64,000 bases of DNA from Flavobacterium anseongense (GCF_021608185.1 NZ_JAKIHN010000006.1:143755-207754); one strand, 5' to 3'. Shown: positions 52,217 through 61,252, numbered from the stretch's first letter. Notes: a model not told the origin generated them from the letters alone. A program made the numbers and translations.

Positions 52217-53389
52217 TTATAAATAACTCAGCCACCATTTTTCTTTATTCGATTGTTTATAGTTATCGAATTTTTTGCATAATGGATAAAGCAAAAGAAT
52301 AACTACAATCCAAACGAGGTAAACAGTTATCAGATTAAAACCATATCCTTTTAATGCTTCGACTTTGTTAATAAATGTTGGCAACACCAAAGCATTCCAG
52401 CCAAATCCAGTAAAGTAAGCCGCAAAAGCGGCTAATAAATGAATTAGATAAATGTGTAGTATATAATAGAAGAAGGGAACTCTTCCGAAGATACAAAAGA
52501 AATTGACAACTTGACCTTTTAATTTATCGGCATTTGCTAAAAAGAGAAATGAACTGCCCAGAGTAATCAGCAAGTACAATAATGATGGCGGATATTTGCT
52601 AACATTGAAAATAGACATCAGCGTTTTGGAAGTATCACCATAATTGGTCCACTGAACTAGATCTCCATATTTATTGATGGCAATCAGAATAAAAAATAAC
52701 AGCAAACTTCCAATTCCCAAGCCATTTAATAGTCGCTTTCTTTTTTGAGCATTAAACGAACTGTCATAAAGCGCACCAAAGCAATATCCCAATGCCATTA
52801 CTGCAATCCATGGGATTAATGGATAAGCGAAATTTATAAAATAACCTTCTGTCCATTCAAACTTTTGACGGTCGTGCAACATTGCCCACAAATAGCTTCC
52901 CTCAAAATGAGTGTTATCGAGTAAATTATGTCCAAAAATAATGAGTATGCTAAAAGCCAGTATGACTTTTTTAGGCAGATGAATTAATGCAGCCAATACA
53001 ATCATACTTATACCTAATTGCCAGATGGTTTGCAGACCAACGTGTCTGAATTGGATGTCGAATTTCCATGCAAAATTGACAATGATTATTTCGACAAAAA
53101 CCAACCATAGTCCACGTTTGAACAAGAAGCCTGATAATTCAGCAGGCGATTTTCTTTTGCCAATCATAAATGCCGAAGTTCCTGCTAAAAAGCTGAATGC
53201 CGGTGCGCAAAAATGAGTGATAAATCTTGTGAAAAAGATCGGCCATGAAGTTTGTGTTGGATCGGTTGGGTCAAAAAAGAAAGCCGAATAATGGAAATAA
53301 TCCCTAACATGATCGAGCGCCATGATTACCATTACCAGACCTTTCAAAAGGTCGATGGATTGAATTCTGATTTTTGTAATGGTCGTCAT
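52217..53389 (-). CDS. HGSNAT/DUF1624-like membrane acyltransferase
   Basis: A 390-residue protein with about ten membrane helices. RIQSIDLLKGLVMVIMALDHVRDYFHYSAF matches the start of the heparan-alpha-glucosaminide N-acetyltransferase catalytic family (PF07786), in which the DH pair is conserved. RFITHFCAPAFSFLAGTSAFM and FYYILHIYLIHLLA follow. Members move an acetyl group across a membrane onto a sugar. With the two DUF418 genes it makes a cluster of related multispan proteins, which suggests modification of a surface or cell-wall glycan. Confidence 0.83.
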   Translation of the reverse strand: MTTITKIRIQSIDLLKGLVMVIMALDHVRDYFHYSAFFFDPTDPTQTSWPIFFTRFITHFCAPAFSFLAGTSAFMIGKRKSPAELSGFLFKRGLWLVFVEIIIVNFAWKFDIQFRHVGLQTIWQLGISMIVLAALIHLPKKVILAFSILIIFGHNLLDNTHFEGSYLWAMLHDRQKFEWTEGYFINFAYPLIPWIAVMALGYCFGALYDSSFNAQKRKRLLNGLGIGSLLLFFILIAINKYGDLVQWTNYGDTSKTLMSIFNVSKYPPSLLYLLITLGSSFLFLANADKLKGQVVNFFCIFGRVPFFYYILHIYLIHLLAAFAAYFTGFGWNALVLPTFINKVEALKGYGFNLITVYLVWIVVILLLYPLCKKFDNYKQSNKEKWWLSYL

Positions 53390-53442
53390 AATTTATTCTG
53401 TGCCTGAAAGTTAAGAAAAGTTTTCATTTCATTCTACATTAA

Positions 53443-53479
53443 AAAAACCCACAAGACGCTTGAAATCCTGTGGGTTTTT
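53443..53479 (-). terminator. Terminator of the tandem-domain secreted protein gene
   Basis: AAAAACCCACA pairs with TGTGGGTTTTT around a 15-base loop; on the minus strand it is followed by TTTTTAATG. It lies after the stop at 53497. Confidence 0.8.
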
Positions 53480-53496
53480 AGCAACACTAATTAGTA

Positions 53497-54240
53497 TTAT
53501 TTAGAGCTCAAATCAGCACGATAAAAAATTAACTCACTCCAGCTGTCGCTCGTATATTCTCTAATATTATCAATGTAAAGATCAAAAGATCCTTTGCCGT
53601 GAACTTTTTCGTAAGTTTCTTTGAATGGTTTTCTAAAGCCTTCTGTTTTTTCTTTTAATCCTTGTTTAAATCTTCTGGCAAGAGCAAATTGCGGAGCGCC
53701 TGAAGCATTAACCTCGTATACTGCAACAGATATTCCGTCTGCAGCCCATACTTTTTTCAGATTTTTAAGCATTGTTAGCACTTTGGCTCCACAACCTGGT
53801 TTTGGATAGATGTGATTAATTTGAACTTTATCAGAGTAATCGCCAACAGCTACTGTGCTTAATGAATCGATATACACAGAATAACCACTTGAACCTCTAT
53901 CAGTTAAAAAAGGTGTTACGCTTTTGTTCCAGTCGTTGTTGTGTGCTTCATTGATATCGCCGCGCACGTCTTCTGACTCCCACGTTTTTGGCCCTTCTAC
54001 AACATGATAACCTCCGGCGTCTGGACCGGAAGCGATTTCAAAAACACGCCATTTAACATCACCTGTGTGGTACTTTTGTGCATGATTTGCCAATGCTTTT
54101 TCAAATTCAAGCACCTTGTCAACTTTTGGAAATATGCGATTGGTAGAAATCACATTTTTGTTTTGGCTTATACCTAAAAATGGGATAAGCAATAACAGAA
54201 GAAATAGGGACTTAATCTTAAGTTGGAAATTGTTTTTCAT
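53497..54240 (-). CDS. Secreted protein of two tandem ABM-like domains, function unknown
   Basis: A 247-residue protein with a signal peptide (1-25, ending GISQ). The mature part shows a twofold repeat: NRIFPKVDKVLEFEKALANHAQKYH and NHIYPKPGCGAKVLTMLKNLKKVW are each followed by a VFEIASG or YEVNASG strand and a charged strand. This is the pattern of a dimeric alpha/beta-barrel (ABM/ferredoxin-like) domain fused in tandem. I do not recognise a named family. It lies beside the second LytTR pair and has a repeated GTTTCG motif upstream. Confidence 0.65.
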   Translation of the reverse strand: MKNNFQLKIKSLFLLLLLIPFLGISQNKNVISTNRIFPKVDKVLEFEKALANHAQKYHTGDVKWRVFEIASGPDAGGYHVVEGPKTWESEDVRGDINEAHNNDWNKSVTPFLTDRGSSGYSVYIDSLSTVAVGDYSDKVQINHIYPKPGCGAKVLTMLKNLKKVWAADGISVAVYEVNASGAPQFALARRFKQGLKEKTEGFRKPFKETYEKVHGKGSFDLYIDNIREYTSDSWSELIFYRADLSSK

Positions 54241-54327
54241 GATTATTGGTTTTTTATGTTAATAGAATCATTGTTAATTCTACATCTAAATAACTGATAA
54301 TCATTGATGGTAAAAAGCAGGTTAGGA

Positions 54328-54354
54328 CGAAACAGTTTAAAAACTGTCCGAAAC
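54328..54354 (-). promoter_or_regulatory. Possible LytTR-like site with palindrome upstream of the secreted protein
   Basis: GTTTCG occurs twice with starts 21 bp apart (minus strand), enclosing ACAGTTT-AA-AAACTGT (54332-54347). The spacing fits a LytTR operator, and a LytTR regulator gene lies at 56412, but the boxes are short and off consensus. Confidence 0.38.
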
Positions 54355-54444
54355 GTAGGTTTTATTTATCGGAGGAAGAAAAAAGAAAATAGATGAAAGA
54401 GAATAGATTTAAGAATAGTAATGAATGGTAAATTCATAATTCAT

Positions 54445-56403
54445 TTATGCGGCTTTCATTTTAAAATCGAAAATAAGTTTAGTTCCGTTTTGGTTTTCTT
54501 CGGTCATGGTTCCGTTGAGTTGTTGTGTAAGAAGCGAAATGAGTTGTCCGCCAAATCCAGTTCCCTGAGTAACTCCCGATTTGCCAACACCATTATCGGC
54601 TACTTCAAGTCGGAGAATATTGTTATCCTGCTTATGGAGTTTGATAGTGATGGTTCCTTTTTCTGAATTTGGGAAAGCATATTTGATGCAATTGGTCAAA
54701 AGTTCATTAACGATTAATCCAAGTGGAACGGCAGTATCAATGTCTAAATCGAGATTTTCCATTGCCAGTTGCAAGTCGATGCGTTGTTCTGCACCAAAGC
54801 TGTCGAGAATGCTTTCGCTCAAATTTAAAAAGTAATCCTTCATCTCTACGGCTCCAAGGTTGGTGCCTTGATAGAGTTTTTGATGCACAATACCTATGGA
54901 GTTTACACGGTTTTGTCCTTCGGTCATGGCATCTTTAGTAGTTGCATCGTCAATTTGTGCTGATTGCAAGGCGAGCAAACTTGAAACGACTTCGAGATTG
55001 TTTTTTACACGATGATGAATTTCTCTAAGCAGTAATTCGTTTTCTGCATTTTTCAAATCCAGCAATTGGTTTTTAGTTTCTAAATCGTCATTTAAATGAG
55101 CCAATTTTTTATTATTACTCTGTTTTATATAGTAAATTCGATATAGTGCAATCAGTAATAGAATTACGATTATGAGGATAATAGTGAATATAGTTTGCTG
55201 TTGCTGCTTTTGGGATAACTTTTTGTCTTGTGCTAACAGGTTTATTTGGAGTTCATTTTCCTTTAAACTTCTGTCATTGATTTCTTTTTCATAATTCAGA
55301 CTTTCTGCTTCGTAATTTTTAAAATAGAATAAGGCATTTTTATAATCTCCTTTTAATTCATAGGTTCCAGCAATAAATCCAAGAATGTCAAGTGCCCGTT
55401 TTCTGCTTTGCAACATTTTATAGTTTTGATAACACTTTTTATAAAAATTAATTGCATCATCATATTTTTCCTGATTGCTGCTGATATCTCCTAATATACC
55501 ATAGGCATAAGGAATATTAGCGTTTTTAGTAATGCTATAGCGAGCATAAATTTCTAATGCCTTCAAAATATTTTCTTTGGCTTGATTGTATTGTAATTCG
55601 GAAATTTTCGATTGATTTTTAAGTGGATAAGTATTCAAATCTCTTCCAACAGCACTATAATACCATGCATGACTTTGGGGTTGCTTGATGTACTGTAAAA
55701 CAAATTTTATTTTGTTATTATATACATCTATAGAATCACTATTGACATAAGAATAGTACAATACCAAACCTCTGTAAATTTTGTAAAGCATCAACGCGTT
55801 ATTCCTAATTCCTTTATTTTCGTATGCCTTACAACTTTCTCTAAGGTTGGCTAATGCTAAATCCTTCCCATCATAAGTTCGATATCTAAGATAAAAATAT
55901 CCTTTGGATGCTTTCGCCTTTGCAATGTCATCTTCTGATTTAAACTCTGAGGACAATGCTATTGCTTTTGAAACTAAGTTAAGTGCTTTTTTGCTTTCGC
56001 CATTTTCCAGTTTAATTCCGGCCCAAGCATACAAATAATCGAATTCCAATTGAATATTCGGTTTATTTTTCTTAGCAAGTTCTACATATTTCCAACCTAT
56101 GTTTCCAATAGAATCTAACGTATTGTATGTTTCATTTATTTGCAGATAATCAATTCTCTTTAAATATACTGAAGCTATTTCTTCGTAAAAATGACTTTCA
56201 TTTTGTTTTAATATACTTATTGCTTTTTCATAATAATAAACACTTTTCTTGTAATTGTATTGTGGCATATCTTGATACCACATAGCCTTATTAATAAAGT
56301 CATTACTAATTTTTAAAAGATTTGAATTGCTTAACGCACTATTGTTTTGACATAATGCTACATTATACATGATTAGTACTATATATAGCAATTTCACTCT
56401 CAT
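54445..56403 (-). CDS. TPR-sensor histidine kinase (HisKA_2 type)
   Basis: A 652-residue kinase. A signal peptide (1-18) is followed by a periplasmic helical region with TPR-like repeats (about 40-400, NIPYAYGILGDISSNQEKYDDAINFYKK and ALDILGFIAGTYELKGDYKNALFYFKNYE are the clearest), one membrane helix (404-424), a coiled coil (430-460), the HisKA_2 motif EIHHRVKNN (461-469) and an ATPase domain ending FGGQLISLLTQQLNGTM. It likely senses a protein or peptide outside. Its partner is the LytTR regulator encoded 8 bases upstream, at 56412. Confidence 0.92.
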   Translation of the reverse strand: MRVKLLYIVLIMYNVALCQNNSALSNSNLLKISNDFINKAMWYQDMPQYNYKKSVYYYEKAISILKQNESHFYEEIASVYLKRIDYLQINETYNTLDSIGNIGWKYVELAKKNKPNIQLEFDYLYAWAGIKLENGESKKALNLVSKAIALSSEFKSEDDIAKAKASKGYFYLRYRTYDGKDLALANLRESCKAYENKGIRNNALMLYKIYRGLVLYYSYVNSDSIDVYNNKIKFVLQYIKQPQSHAWYYSAVGRDLNTYPLKNQSKISELQYNQAKENILKALEIYARYSITKNANIPYAYGILGDISSNQEKYDDAINFYKKCYQNYKMLQSRKRALDILGFIAGTYELKGDYKNALFYFKNYEAESLNYEKEINDRSLKENELQINLLAQDKKLSQKQQQQTIFTIILIIVILLLIALYRIYYIKQSNNKKLAHLNDDLETKNQLLDLKNAENELLLREIHHRVKNNLEVVSSLLALQSAQIDDATTKDAMTEGQNRVNSIGIVHQKLYQGTNLGAVEMKDYFLNLSESILDSFGAEQRIDLQLAMENLDLDIDTAVPLGLIVNELLTNCIKYAFPNSEKGTITIKLHKQDNNILRLEVADNGVGKSGVTQGTGFGGQLISLLTQQLNGTMTEENQNGTKLIFDFKMKAA

Positions 56404-56411
56404 TTTAGGGG

Positions 56412-57149
56412 TTATATTTTTTGAATGTGTTGTAGCAATTGCTTCTTTAAATCGGCACTTATCGGAATGGCTTTTTTGGCAATAACTACATGACTGTTGG
56501 CTATTTCATCGATATGAAATAAATTAACGATAAAAGAACGATGGATGCGCATCAGATTATTTACTAGTAGTTTTTCTTCTAAATCCTTTAAAGTTGCCAC
56601 TAGTAAGTGTTCTTTGTCTTTGCAATGAATTTTACAATAATTTCGCTCGGCTTCAATGTATAAGATGTCTTGAATATTGACTTTCACCATTTTGTCATGA
56701 CTGCGGACAAAAATAGCATCACTGAGTACAAAATTTTCTTCGGAAACTCCGTTCTCTTTTTTAGTATTTTCTTCTTCAATTCTTAGTATTGTCAACTCAA
56801 TGGCACGCTGTAAATCGAGTTTTTTGAATGGTTTGGATATAAACGCATACGGATTGACCGCTTTGGCTCTGTTGAAATGCGTTTCATCTGAATTGGCAGT
56901 CAGAAAAATAACGGGAATTTTATATTCATGTTGAATTAAATGTGCCAAATCAATTCCATCCAAATCCCCTTTTAGATTAATATCCAGCAAAAGAATATCA
57001 GGTTGCTGCTGTCTGATAAGTGGTAAAACTTCTTCTGCTCTTGGAATAATTCCGATAACTTCATATCCTAAATGAGTAAGCTGCAAGGAGATATTTGCTG
57101 CAATAATCATTTCATCTTCTACGATAAGAATTTTTATTTTTTCTTCCAT
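56412..57149 (-). CDS. LytTR-family response regulator (second pair)
   Basis: A 245-residue regulator. The receiver domain has EDE (11-13), phospho-acceptor Asp56 in ILLLDINLKG, and KPFKKL. The LytTR DNA-binding domain (about 140-245) shows HDKMVKVNIQDILYIEAERNYC and RIHRSFIVNLFHI. It precedes the kinase in one operon. A direct target cannot be proven; the twin GTTTCG site at 54328 is a candidate. It is unlike the regulator at 16299 in the receiver part but shares the LytTR core. Confidence 0.93.
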   Translation of the reverse strand: MEEKIKILIVEDEMIIAANISLQLTHLGYEVIGIIPRAEEVLPLIRQQQPDILLLDINLKGDLDGIDLAHLIQHEYKIPVIFLTANSDETHFNRAKAVNPYAFISKPFKKLDLQRAIELTILRIEEENTKKENGVSEENFVLSDAIFVRSHDKMVKVNIQDILYIEAERNYCKIHCKDKEHLLVATLKDLEEKLLVNNLMRIHRSFIVNLFHIDEIANSHVVIAKKAIPISADLKKQLLQHIQKI

Positions 57150-57308
57150 AAAAACAAAGGATGCAGTTAAATAATTAAGAAATGCACTAAAAATTATTAT
57201 AAATATACTATAATAATTTAATTCGGGTTAAATTTTTTAACTAACAGTAAATGAGTACGTCTGCCGGAGTTGGTTTGTTAAGTCTGTTATCAATATATCC
57301 AAAAAGTA

Positions 57309-57346
57309 AAAATCCCAATCTCATTTTAAAACGAGATTGGGATTTT
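57309..57346 (-). terminator. Terminator after the M16 protease gene
   Basis: A perfect 14-bp stem (AAAATCCCAATCTC with its complement) and a 10-base loop lies just beyond the stop at 57367, with a T-run on the minus strand. It separates the protease from the response-regulator gene. Confidence 0.8.
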
Positions 57347-57366
57347 GGTCAATGTTAAATTCTTAC

Positions 57367-60285
57367 TTAGTAATTAAAAATTTCTTCTAAGGATACTTCT
57401 TCAATATCGCCTAGTTTTTTCAGGGCTTCAAAATCCAGATTTTCTTTTTTACCAATGATAGCTGTATTGTACTGTTTGGTTTTTACTTCTTTGTTGAAGA
57501 ATTCATTGGTAGCATCCAGAGTTAAACCTTGTATGTCTTTAAAGATGTCTTTGCGGATATCATAATCGAAACCAAGTTTTTTAAGGTTGATTTGATTAAA
57601 GAAAATATTGGTTTTGATAATTCGGCTTGATGCGATTTGTTTCAAACTCGATTCTTTCGCATTGTTAAACTGTTTGTCAATTTTTGGCATATCGGCCAAC
57701 AAAGCATTAATGGCATCAACAGCTTGTGGTAATTTATTGGCTTGTGTTCCGATTGAAACGGTCATGTAATCGTTGAGGTTTTTGTCAGTTGCCAAACCAT
57801 AATTAGCACGAGCTGAATAGGCTAATGATTTTGACTCTCTTATTTCCTGGAATACAATAGAAGACAATCCCGAACCAAAGTAAGAGTTGAATACATTAAC
57901 CGTTCCGGCGATTCCGGCATTGTATTTTGCTCCTTTAGCCACTCGGGTCATTTCTGTTTGAACCATGTCGTAATTGGCAAAATAAACTTTGTTAGAAGTA
58001 TCCGGTTCCAAATAAACTTTTGGTGCCGGAATAGCTTTGTTTGCACTCAGATTATGGTATTTGTCTAATGCTTCAACCATAGTATTCAAATTAGTTCCGT
58101 AGAAAAATATTTGATGCTCATAATTAGTAAGGTCTTTCAGCATGTTAGTAAGCTCGGCAACATTCATTTCTTTTAATTCTTTTTCAGAAATGATATCTCT
58201 GAAACGGGAATCTTTACCATATTTAGCATAATTAACTAAAGCGTTTGCGATGCTTTCTTTACGTTTTTTAGCATTCGCTCTGGTGTTTAATATCGTTTCA
58301 ACGGTAGTATTATAAACGTCTTGATCAGGTTTTACATTTTTCAATAAGTTTTCCAATAATTCAACACCTTTTGGAAGATTATATTCCAATCCGGTAAGCG
58401 TTATATAACTCATGTCATTTCCGGCGGAAACAGAATAGGAAACCCCAATTTTATAAAACTCTTTTTTAACCGCTTCGGCACTTAGTTTATCAGTTCCTAA
58501 ATAGTCTAACAATCCCATTGCCAACGATAGTTTTTTATTGTTATCCGAACCCATATTGAAAATATAATATAGGTTTGAAATAGCGTTGGTGTTATTTTTT
58601 ACAAAACTGATATTGGTGTTTTTTACTTTTTTGGTTTGTATTTCCTTTTTAAAATCGACAAATACCGGACTTAAATCGGTTGATGTTAACTTTGTAAAGT
58701 CTTTGTAAAATTCTGATTGCGAATCTCTGTTTAATTGAACAGGTGTTATTTTTGGGTTAGATACGCGAACTAACTTGTCATTTACGCCTTTTCTTTTATA
58801 GATGATTACATAATTGTCTTTGAAAAAATCATTGGCAAATTTTACAATATCCGCTTTGGTGATTTTAGCTAACTCATTGATTTCGGATAAATTTTTCTCC
58901 CAACTGATGCCTTGTGTAAAGTTTCTGTAGATGGATGTTGCTAAACCGTCAGCAGATTCATAGGTTTTCATCACATCTAATTTTCTGTTGTTGACAATAG
59001 CCTGAATCATCCATTCGTCGAAATCTCCTTTTTTTAGTTTATCAATTTGGGTTAGCAACAACGCTTTACCTTCTTCGAGTGTTTGTCCTTCTTTAGTATT
59101 TAGGTTTAATCCAAAATAGCCATATTCATTAAAGGTACTTGAGAAACCACTAGCACTCAAAGCCAGTTGTTTTTGATTGATGTTAAGGTCGATTAGACCA
59201 ACATCACCAGAGTTAGATAGTAATTCAGAAGTCATGTCGGCCAATAACGCTTCTTTTGTTCCTGTTCCCGATGTTCTCCAAGCCATGGTTAGTCTTTCGG
59301 CAGTTGGGCTTTTAACTTCTCTTGAAACGATTGCCGTCATTGGTTTTTCGGTCACTAATTTCTTCATCGGCAATTCTTTATATTTGAAAGAGCCAAAGTA
59401 TTTATCGACCATTTTGATCGTTTTGTCAAAATCTAAATCACCAACCAAAATCACCGCCATATTATTAGGCACATAATAAGTGTTGAAATAGTTATTAATG
59501 GCAACCATTGAAGGATTTTTTAAATGTTCCGATTTACCGATGGTAGTTTGTTGACCGTAAGGTGTATCAGGAAATAAGGCACTCATTAATTCAAAACTAA
59601 CCAAACGCGCATCGTTGTCCTGAGAACGGTTGAATTCTTCGTAAACGGCTTCTAATTCGGTGTGGAAAAGACGCAATACTAATTCGGAGAAACGCTCTTT
59701 TTCGACTATCATCCATTTTTCTAATTCATTTGATGGAATATTGTTTTTATAAACCGTTTCATATAAGTTGGTGTGGGCATTGGTTCCTTTTGCGCCTAAA
59801 GAGGAGATGAGTTTGTCATATTCATTGGCTATCGAATATTTTGAAGCTTCCTGAGAAACTTCGTCGATTTGTTTGTAGATAGCTTTTTTCTTTTCAGGAT
59901 CGGTTTCTGCTTTGTGTTGTTCGTACAAGTCAGAGATTTGAGCGATTAATTTTTTTTCGACTTCCCAGTTTTGGGTTCCGATTTTGCTGGTTCCTTTAAA
60001 AACCATGTGCTCTAAGTAGTGGGCTAAACCGGTATTGTCACTTGGGTCGTTGTTAGAACCGGTTTTTACGGGAATATAAGTTTGAATTCTGGGCTCGTCT
60101 GTGTTTTGTGCTAAAAATACTTTTAGTCCGTTTTTTAATGTGTACACTCTAAGTCCGGTGTTGTCATTTTTTACAATTTCATAGGTATAACCTTGATTGT
60201 CTTGCTTCTTTTCGGTAGTGAATGTTTGCGCTTTGATTGTGCTTACTGCAAGTAATAAGCAACTGGCTAGTATTATTTGTTTCAT
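57367..60285 (-). CDS. M16 zinc metalloprotease (insulinase family)
   Basis: A 972-residue secreted protease. A signal peptide (1-20, ending KAQ) is followed by the active N-terminal domain with the inverted zinc motif HYLEH (89-93), then a distal Glu near 175 (NLYETVYKNN), and an M16_C region. The second half (about 520-972) is a related, non-catalytic pair of domains (RESKSLAYSARANYG). It has no T9SS sorting signal and probably sits in the periplasm, where such enzymes degrade peptides. The ATG at 60285 has a TATTTTTG box 17 bases upstream. Confidence 0.92.
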   Translation of the reverse strand: MKQIILASCLLLAVSTIKAQTFTTEKKQDNQGYTYEIVKNDNTGLRVYTLKNGLKVFLAQNTDEPRIQTYIPVKTGSNNDPSDNTGLAHYLEHMVFKGTSKIGTQNWEVEKKLIAQISDLYEQHKAETDPEKKKAIYKQIDEVSQEASKYSIANEYDKLISSLGAKGTNAHTNLYETVYKNNIPSNELEKWMIVEKERFSELVLRLFHTELEAVYEEFNRSQDNDARLVSFELMSALFPDTPYGQQTTIGKSEHLKNPSMVAINNYFNTYYVPNNMAVILVGDLDFDKTIKMVDKYFGSFKYKELPMKKLVTEKPMTAIVSREVKSPTAERLTMAWRTSGTGTKEALLADMTSELLSNSGDVGLIDLNINQKQLALSASGFSSTFNEYGYFGLNLNTKEGQTLEEGKALLLTQIDKLKKGDFDEWMIQAIVNNRKLDVMKTYESADGLATSIYRNFTQGISWEKNLSEINELAKITKADIVKFANDFFKDNYVIIYKRKGVNDKLVRVSNPKITPVQLNRDSQSEFYKDFTKLTSTDLSPVFVDFKKEIQTKKVKNTNISFVKNNTNAISNLYYIFNMGSDNNKKLSLAMGLLDYLGTDKLSAEAVKKEFYKIGVSYSVSAGNDMSYITLTGLEYNLPKGVELLENLLKNVKPDQDVYNTTVETILNTRANAKKRKESIANALVNYAKYGKDSRFRDIISEKELKEMNVAELTNMLKDLTNYEHQIFFYGTNLNTMVEALDKYHNLSANKAIPAPKVYLEPDTSNKVYFANYDMVQTEMTRVAKGAKYNAGIAGTVNVFNSYFGSGLSSIVFQEIRESKSLAYSARANYGLATDKNLNDYMTVSIGTQANKLPQAVDAINALLADMPKIDKQFNNAKESSLKQIASSRIIKTNIFFNQINLKKLGFDYDIRKDIFKDIQGLTLDATNEFFNKEVKTKQYNTAIIGKKENLDFEALKKLGDIEEVSLEEIFNY

Positions 60286-60302
60286 ATTGGTTTAGTTTAG
60301 CT

Positions 60303-60310
60303 CAAAAATA
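60303..60310 (-). promoter_or_regulatory. -7 promoter box (TATTTTTG) of the M16 gene
   Basis: An exact TAnnTTTG match on the minus strand, 17 bases before the ATG at 60285. Confidence 0.5.
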
Positions 60311-60363
60311 AGGAAACAAATAGTTTTATTCTTAAAAAGAAATGTTAAAAAGAACGTATTGCT

Positions 60364-60462
60364 GCGTGAAGGATTGAAGCGGAAATCCTTGTTATTGTGA
60401 GATTGCCTCGCAAGCTCGCAATGACAAGATTGTAACGGAAAGCCTGACCCTTGTGGTCACGC
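60364..60462 (+). repeat. Structured dispersed element, copy 2
   Basis: The outer stem GCGTGA/TCACGC and flanks GATTGAAGCGGAAATCC and GATTGTAACGGAAAGCC match the plan of the element at 49011. The apical part is a 13-bp stem, TTGTTATTGTGAG with CTCGCAATGACAA, which on the plus strand pairs fully with two U-G pairs; it is itself a widespread GAGATTGC-type repeat. It lies between rplT and the M16 gene. Confidence 0.6.
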
Positions 60463-60471
60463 CATAATAAA

Positions 60472-60499
60472 AAAATCCCAATCTTTCGACTGGGATTTT
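60472..60499 (-). terminator. Terminator of the thrS-infC-rpmI-rplT operon
   Basis: AAAATCCCA pairs with TGGGATTTT around a 10-base loop, with TTTTTTTATT on the minus strand. It lies 36 bases after the rplT stop. Confidence 0.82.
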
Positions 60500-60535
60500 C
60501 TAATTGTAAGTAAGTTAAATAGATTGTACAAACGT

Positions 60536-60880
60536 TTATTTTACTTTTTTAAGTACTGCTTTGAAAGCTTCTGGGTGATTCATTGCTAAATCGGCAAGAA
60601 CTTTACGGTTCAATTCGATTCCGTTAGCTTTTACTTTCCCCATAAACTGTGAATAAGACATTCCTTCTAAACGAGCTCCAGCGTTGATACGTTGAATCCA
60701 TAAAGCACGGAAATTTCTTTTGTTCACTTTTCTGTCACGGTAAGCGTAGCACATAGCTTTCTCAACCGCATTTTTAGCAACCGTCCAAACGTTTTTACGA
60801 CGGCCAAAGAAACCTTTGGCTTGCTTCATTATCTTTTTTCTTCTTGCTCTTTTAGCAACTGAATTTACTGATCTTGGCAT
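60536..60880 (-). CDS. rplT: 50S ribosomal protein L20
   Basis: A 114-residue ribosomal protein with the basic N-terminal helix [29 protein letters not shown] and the conserved core [12 protein letters not shown]. It binds 23S rRNA early in 50S assembly. In E. coli it represses rpmI-rplT translation by binding their leader; no such leader is clear here. It is last in the operon, 174 bases after rpmI, and that gap holds a hairpin repeat. Confidence 0.98.
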   Translation of the reverse strand: MPRSVNSVAKRARRKKIMKQAKGFFGRRKNVWTVAKNAVEKAMCYAYRDRKVNKRNFRALWIQRINAGARLEGMSYSQFMGKVKANGIELNRKVLADLAMNHPEAFKAVLKKVK

Positions 60881-60984
60881 AATTTTTCTGTTTTTTTGTA
60901 GCAGGCGTACCGAATTTAATCAAGGTAACTTTGTGGCCATACTCCAAGGTTATTTAAATAATTTTTTAACCTAAAGAATTTAAA

Positions 60985-61055
60985 AGTTGTTGGTTTTCGG
61001 TTGTTGGTTGCTGGTTTTAAATCCATCAACTATCAACTGTCAACAATCAACTATT
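60985..61055. repeat. Short-period hairpin repeat (GTTGGTT / TCAACTA units)
   Basis: The left half has GTTGTTGGTTTTCGG and TTGTTGGTTGCTGG; the right half has five units of CAACTATCAACTGTC type. The two halves are inverted and could pair. It lies between rpmI and rplT. Confidence 0.68.
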
Positions 61056-61252
61056 TAGATAATTCTTAATTGTTGTTTGATACTTTTCTCATCTGTTGGG
61101 TGAACCAACGTAGAGTGTGTCAAAGCTAATTTACGCTTCTTAGACTTTTTAGTCAAGATGTGGCTTTTGAAAGCGTGTTTTCTCTTGATTTTTCCAGAGC
61201 CAGTTACTTTGAATCGCTTCTTAGCACTGGATTTTGTTTTCATTTTAGGCAT
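61055..61252 (-). CDS. rpmI: 50S ribosomal protein L35
   Basis: A 65-residue protein, [27 protein letters not shown], matching the L35 family along its full length. It is very basic and is part of the large subunit. It sits between infC and rplT, the classic order. The gap to infC upstream holds GC-rich hairpins. Confidence 0.97.
   Translation of the reverse strand: MPKMKTKSSAKKRFKVTGSGKIKRKHAFKSHILTKKSKKRKLALTHSTLVHPTDEKSIKQQLRII

Noticed and set aside
60364..60462. Insertion sequence end or tRNA fragment, suggested by the GC-rich, folded sequence
   Set aside because: No cloverleaf, anticodon stem or CCA-type end and no transposase is nearby; it matches instead the architecture of the dispersed element at 49011.
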